DNA from: Choanephora cucurbitarum
Taxonomy: Eukaryota; Mucoromycota; Mucoromycetes; Mucorales; Choanephoraceae
Assembly: GCA_025331435.1 (NCBI GenBank)
Contig: JAIWNI010000310.1
Span: 1 to 12,007, forward strand
Reading direction: 5' to 3'
Length of the DNA stretch: 12,007 nucleotides
Part shown: positions 7,608-12,007 of the stretch, piece after piece
Position numbering within the stretch: the first letter of the stretch is position 1
Layout: every line of letters starts with the position of its first letter
Position numbers and translations under genes: made by a program
The notes under the pieces: model-generated
The model's database searches: none
Told to the model about the DNA's origin: nothing
The model's input: the letters and a program-made list of their open reading frames with translations, nothing else

Positions 7608-9094
7608 AAATGACCATTGTCCAATCACAATCAAGGATTTATTTTATATGGGCCATCCTGCTTTTACAAGTTTTGCTTAGTTTTTATATATGAGCAAATG
7701 GCTTTGAGAGGATTAGAGACCTTTAAGTGAGTATGTTTCTTGAAAGAATGTCGTACTTTCATTATTACATATGGCGTCATTAGAATAATAGGTATGCTTA
7801 TTGGATGAATAGGGTCGAATTGGATTCTTTTATTATATAAAAATGTAGATTCTTTTTTATACTATATATGGGTTCTTCTATATTTATATTTGAATCCCAG
7901 TCTTTATTTGACCATTCAGGCGGTTGCCTTGAATTCTTCCGGTTTGAATGGTATGCTCAGTATTCATATAGGCCTATTGCTTGACCTTTGAGAGGCATTT
8001 CTGTCAAAAAGATAGCATATGCATCTTGATTTAGCACTTTGGATAGATTGTTTGTGCTGCACTTGAATTGATTTAATATAGGACGCCAGCCACAATTTCG
8101 ATTTCTTTTTTCTTTTGTTCTTTTTTTTTATCTTGAAGCCTGAAGAGCAGATACCTTGCATGCAGTAGTAGATCCGGTCAACAGAAGAGTCAGCAGCAAC
8201 CGAGAAAATTGATTTGGAAATAGAACAATAGATTGATAGACTATACACGAAAAAAATAAAGATTAGAGCCTGTTTGATACAAAACTATTGTTGATCTTTG
8301 ACGCGTCTTTTTACCAATGAGCTGTTCATTATTCTTGGAGTTGCATGCTTGAGTACAGAATCAGCAACAGACGTGAAAGCAAGTATAGCAGAGCAAAATA
8401 GAAGAGTGGTTTGACAACGAGAACAGATATCTTGGCCTTCTAAAATATTCAAATCAGTTTGAGCAGTTAAATGAGTCGGCACAGCTACCAATCAGTGTCA
8501 AAGGGTATCATGAACAGCAGTAGCAACAGCGATATCAATGCAAGTAACAGTTGTAACCGACCGAGTATATTGCGTTGGATTGAACAACAATAGGATATGG
8601 GGAGACAGCAAGTCAGGTAAAGAGGTACAGAAGAAGAACGGAAACAAGAAGTGATTCATTAGTTGAAGAGAAAGTATACACCGAAAGAACAATAAGTGAT
8701 TTGACATTGTAAGGTAGAAGACAGAAAGGCTGACTAGCAATCTTTAATCATAGGATTCTTTGATAAATGGGTACCTAGCATGGTAGAATAAGAGAGAAAT
8801 CATCGTCATGGAAAACTCTTGCTTGGAACAAAGAGGTTACAGGAGAGAAAATCTATCTTTGAGATGACATATCAGTCAGGTAACAATACAACGGACATGA
8901 TGTCAAATGAGGATTCTTGAGACACCAAAGTAGAAGAGACCGACATCGGCTTGCCAGTTGATTAGACTACATCTTAGGGAATAGGCAGATAGACAACTTT
9001 GGATACTGTGTGGAATAATATTCAGAGAAACTCTAATCAGCTTCACATATTAAGAAGAGGCAGTATGGATAACAACAGTTGAAGAGCTTGCAGC
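7608..9094. other. Mostly non-coding region with purine-skewed plus strand
   Basis: No gene could be supported. From 7700 to 7900 the sequence is AT-rich; a T-rich tract lies at about 8101-8130. From about 8330 onward the plus strand is rich in A and G (46 of 60 bases at 8581-8640 and 42 of 60 at 8641-8700, counted by eye). This skew alone creates open frames on the minus strand (7964-8248, 8285-8491, 8498-8740), none with an ATG start or a splice pattern that extends it. Confidence 0.5.
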
Positions 9095-9509
9095 TTATAG
9101 TAGATGACTTGTAATCCAAACTGGTTGGATTGAGCATGAATAAGGAGATCTTGAACTTAATAGAGATGTCAATTCAGCTATAGTCGTAAATGAGAATGAT
9201 GATGTACTACTACTGCGGAAAGAGTAGGTATAACTACGAAGGTGTGAGTATAGATAAGAAGCTATGCTTTTAGTCAACTACTAGCTTAAAAATAAAGAGT
9301 TGGTACATGTGCATCTTTTTCAATTCAAGATAAAGCTTACCTTTTAGTGTGCATTGAATACAAAAGAGAGAAAAAGAAAAAACGGGGGGAATGAGAAAAA
9401 ATGGCCAGTATTTAGTATAATCTGAGCAGTGATGGGAAGAAAGACTGGTTATCCACCAATAAAAACCTGATAAAAGATGACGGAATAGACGAATGTCTTG
9501 GATTTGCAT
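9095..9509 (-). CDS. Weak two-exon model, hypothetical Ser-rich protein
   Basis: An ATG at 9507-9509 opens exon 1 (9341-9509), which ends at a GTAAGC donor. A 79-nt intron (9262-9340) has a CTAAA branch-like motif near its AG, and exon 2 (9095-9261) continues in frame to TAA, giving 111 residues. Exon 1 contains a hydrophobic run (FFLIPPVFSFSLFCI) that could span a membrane; exon 2 is rich in Ser, Thr and Tyr. No family was recognised. The purine skew of the opposite strand lowers the stop-codon rate here, so the model could be an accident; the frame also stays fairly open beyond the stop. Confidence 0.25.
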
Positions 9510-9673
9510 AATATACTACTATAATAGTGTGTATCTTTATTCAATATGAGTGAGGTATAAAGGTGAAAGGTTTCAGTATCAAAAACGTCAAGAGATTGAT
9601 AAAATATACATCATGCACTTAATTAAAAGATGCATGAAAGAAATGCCAAGTTGTACAAATTATTAACAGTTAA

Positions 9674-10548
9674 ATGAGTATTAATATCGAGGGATATTCG
9701 GAAACCATTGACAATGAGGATGCTTTTAATGAGCAAGCAGTAAAATCAAACACAACACTGATAGCAACATATGTGGATGTAAGTACGAAAAAAGATTGGA
9801 TAGGAAGAAGTAGAGAAAGCTGATACATGGGATGTTCTATTCACTTTATATTTACATATAAAGGAGAACTTTTGATTAATCTGTGGGGTTAGATTGATGC
9901 AAGAGCATAGGGACCCAGTAGATCAAGCGAAGGCAAGGTTGTCATGGTTGACCGTAACACAAAAGATAGAATAAACATAATAACAATGTCTTAACGGGGA
10001 TTTTCTAATTCAACATGGCCTATCCTTAAAACCGAAACTAATGATAGTTTATTTACGGTATCTGAAAGCCTTACTAGACCAAATGGTAAATTGGTTTGAC
10101 TCTAGGTACATCATTTGGATCCTTCTAGTAATACTCAAAAGAAAGAGGCATGAAGCATATACTGTTAAGTTACAGGCTGTATGCTAGGAGATGACGAGTT
10201 CTAATAACAGCTGCTTATTGAATCCAAAATCATCGAAATAAACACCACTTTGAGACCAAGGTAGCCTATTGCTTGCTATTATTCAAGAATTACGGAAAGT
10301 TATTATTAAATGAAAGCCTATATGAGGAGGTATTTGAATGATATATGATTGCAAAAACTTTTGCGTGAATCTGAGGTAGCAAATTAGATAAAGCTTTGGC
10401 TCAAGTTGTTGGATATTTTGAGGTTTCTCTTGCAGCAAAAGTGATGGGTCATTCAAAGAAAGTAATCGGCTATGAGGAAAGTGTGAGCGTTATAATGAGA
10501 AAGAAGAAAAAGAATGAGAGAAAAAGTGTTCCACAAACCTTTCAATAA
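9674..10548 (+). pseudogene. Decayed multi-exon gene, function unknown
   Basis: A 35-codon exon (9674-9778, MSINIEGYSETIDNEDAFNE...) ends exactly at a GTAAGT donor. A possible acceptor (TTAG, 9889-9892) leads in phase 0 to a frame with coding character (SSEGKVVMVDRNTKD, then NSTWPILKTETND), but it holds stops at 9908-9910, 9992-9994, 10097-10099 and 10103-10105. Further on, 10375-10548 is an open segment (DKALAQVVGYFEVSLAAKVM) with a Lys-rich end (MRKKKKNERKS) and a TAA. I recognise no family. The pieces read like the start, middle and end of one gene that has collected stops, but their link is inferred. Confidence 0.35.
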
Positions 10549-10668
10549 GTATACAATGACTGTGTTTTTATACGAAAGATAAATCATTGCAACGCCTCAT
10601 ATATAAAGGTACACAAACGAAAGAGGAAGTTGTTTCCTTTTTTTTTTGCCAACCACCCTACCCTATAT

Positions 10669-10674
10669 TTTATT
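10669..10674 (-). terminator. Polyadenylation signal AATAAA of the transposase gene
   Basis: Reading the minus strand, AATAAA lies about 40 nt past the TGA at 10714-10716 of the transposase gene, the usual place for a fungal 3' end signal. Confidence 0.45.
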
Positions 10675-10713
10675 TACATGTTTACTTCTATTGCGTGTTC
10701 TCAACAAACATCA

Positions 10714-12007
10714 TCACATATCTCTACGCTGTCCAGCTTTTTTGGCTTCCATCTTCTTGTAATAAAGGGCGCCCTCCCAGATGATTTTGAACTGACGCTT
10801 GTTCGAGTTGAATCTGATGAAGCCAACAGAAGTGACAATATCGGCAACATCGCATGCTATAATCTTTCTATCTTGGTTGTCAGCAAAGCAGGTTACAATA
10901 GGGATTCCGTATTCATCCATATCGCTATGTTCAACTAAAGAAAGAACAGCCAAGTGGAACACCCTCCTTCCATGCTTGTATATCAAAAATGTAATGACCT
11001 CGCCTGCATACCATGATACTTGCCGGGATCTAAAGAATTTAATAAGTAACAGATGATGATATGCAAACTGAATATTCTTACCGAACTGATTCTTTGGCCT
11101 GTATAATGACCAAATCATTAGCTCTTCTAACATTTTTCTGATTTTCCCGATGCCATCTTGATTGTATCACCACATCGTCTAATCTAACTCGAGCTGCCAA
11201 CCTAATTTTGTTGTTGTTTAAGCGTGATACACCGTTTGGCAACCGACCGAAATACTTTCTTAACGCTAATTCTATGTCGGAAATCGGTACCTTTGCGATA
11301 AATTCATTTCGATCGAGAAAATGGTCTTCAAATTTCTCCCATAGCTGGGGCATTGTACCATCAACATCGTCAGGATGGTCTTCAAATTCGGTCTCCTTGA
11401 TTCTTCTGACTGCTACAAGACCTTGCTGATTCAACTGGGCCGTATACGTCTTAAAGTAGTTGTATCTTTCAACTAAGTTACTACTTTCTTTGCCTGATGC
11501 AGATTTCGATTTTGCCAGATTAGTGTATTTTTGGATGGTTCGCTCCAATGATCGGCAGGAATAGTATCTTAGAGGGCCGTAACGCTTGATCAGTTCGTAG
11601 ATGTGGTAAGATGCAAAGTGGTTATTCATTGTCCAAATTCGCTGCATCAGTCTTCCAGCATTGATTTCTTCATTCAAGTAAGTAGACCAGACATTGAAGA
11701 AGCTATCATATTTAATACAATGTTAATAACTAAAAAATTGGACGAAAAAAACTGATATTACTCTTTCATCTGCTCAAGTTCTTGCGTTGATATGGAATGC
11801 TGAAGACTGATAGCACAAGCATTAACCAAACTCATCAATGCCTTTCTAGTGGTTGGATACTTTAGCTGAGGAATAACAATAGTTGGCACTATATGCAAGA
11901 GAAAGAATTGCCAATCCACAGCACGGTAACAACCTTTCTTGAAATCGAAGGAAAAATCGAAACTGACTGGATTCGTTGATTTACTGGCTTCAATATATTG
12001 CTGGATT
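10714..12007 (-). CDS. Tnp2/CACTA-type transposase, C-terminal part (three exons)
   Basis: Exons are 11762-12007 (continuing off the right edge), 11082-11702 and 10714-11029, with introns of 59 nt (11703-11761) and 52 nt (11030-11081). Phases match throughout, giving 393 residues without a stop. The first part (AVDWQFFLLHIVPTIVIPQL, then NACAISLQHSISTQELEQM) and the block NNHFASYHIYELIKRYGPLR with YSCRSLERTIQKY resemble the DUF4218 region of Tnp2-like transposases, where a conserved His and a YPxER-like motif occur; here it is YSCRSLER. The last exon (SWYAGEVITFLIYKH, MDEYGIPIVTCF, IIACDVADIVTSVG) resembles DUF4216. The catalytic Asp/Asp/Glu core would lie upstream, outside the window, so activity cannot be judged. 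The family call is from memory of motif layout. It could also be a domesticated transposase. Confidence 0.7.

Noticed and set aside
6285..7875. Shared ACTATATATGG blocks near 6345 and 7865 as a dispersed repeat
   Set aside because: Only about a dozen AT-rich bases match, with poor alignment outside; chance is a good explanation.
7964..8248. Minus-strand open frame with a KKKNKRKKK run
   Set aside because: It has no ATG start, and the Lys run comes from a T-rich tract on the plus strand; no splice pattern or family resemblance.
8285..8740. Two adjacent minus-strand open frames in one phase (8285-8491 and 8498-8740)
   Set aside because: Both begin at TTG rather than ATG, are separated by stops, and lie in the purine-skewed region where open minus-strand frames arise by composition.
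10587..11429. Plus-strand open frames at 10587-10784, 10630-10938, 10799-11056 and 11208-11429
   Set aside because: Antisense shadows of the transposase exons or its 3' flank.
1..12007. tRNA, rRNA, CRISPR array, telomere repeat or tandem satellite
   Set aside because: No cloverleaf box motifs, rRNA-like blocks, regularly spaced repeats or telomeric arrays were seen on either strand by eye.

Overview
The window looks like a stretch of nuclear DNA from an early-diverging fungus, most likely Mucoromycota (Rhizopus/Mucor-like). This is inferred from the AT-rich composition, short introns of about 50-80 nt (one longer candidate) with GTAAGT/GTAAGC-type donors and YAG acceptors, a Ty3/Gypsy retrotransposon with a zinc-knuckle Gag, and a Tnp2-like transposase gene of a style common in that phylum. 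No bacterial signals (operons, Shine-Dalgarno sites, CRISPR) are present, and I saw no tRNA or rRNA gene.

Layout. (1) Positions 1-4234 hold the 5' part of a Ty3/Gypsy LTR retrotransposon on the minus strand. It comprises a 5' LTR (about 3881-4234), a short leader, gag running into the protease start (2278-3834), and pol (1-2303: protease second half, reverse transcriptase, RNase H, basic linker, integrase) running off the left edge. Pol has no stop codon in the window, but gag/PR and pol are in different frames and the frame change falls inside the protease. No tRNA-type primer site follows the LTR; the leader instead folds back on the predicted mRNA 5' end. (2) Positions 4445-4515 hold a GC-richer cluster with a perfect 14-bp-arm palindrome just upstream of the next gene. 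(3) Positions 4556-5985 hold a six-exon plus-strand gene for an unrecognised lysine-rich, probably coiled-coil protein. It carries one in-frame TAA and a frame break near its 3' end, so it is called a pseudogene. (4) Positions 5986-6994 are intergenic. (5) Positions 6995-7378 hold the last two exons of an unrecognised minus-strand gene ending in a possible PKA-type site; a 145-bp foldback/MITE-like element (7463-7607) lies just upstream of them. (6) Positions 7608-9650 are mostly non-coding, with a purine-skewed plus strand and one weak two-exon minus-strand model (9095-9509). (7) Positions 9674-10548 hold a decayed-looking plus-strand gene. (8) Positions 10714-12007 hold the C-terminal 393 residues of a Tnp2/CACTA-type transposase gene (DUF4218-like then DUF4216-like regions) on the minus strand, with two clean introns.

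The region is repeat-rich accessory DNA: two large mobile-element genes, one small foldback element and several broken or orphaned host-like genes between them. I see no pathway linking the genes. The most notable items are the retrotransposon's frame break inside the protease, its possible fold-back priming leader, and the intact-looking transposase exons.
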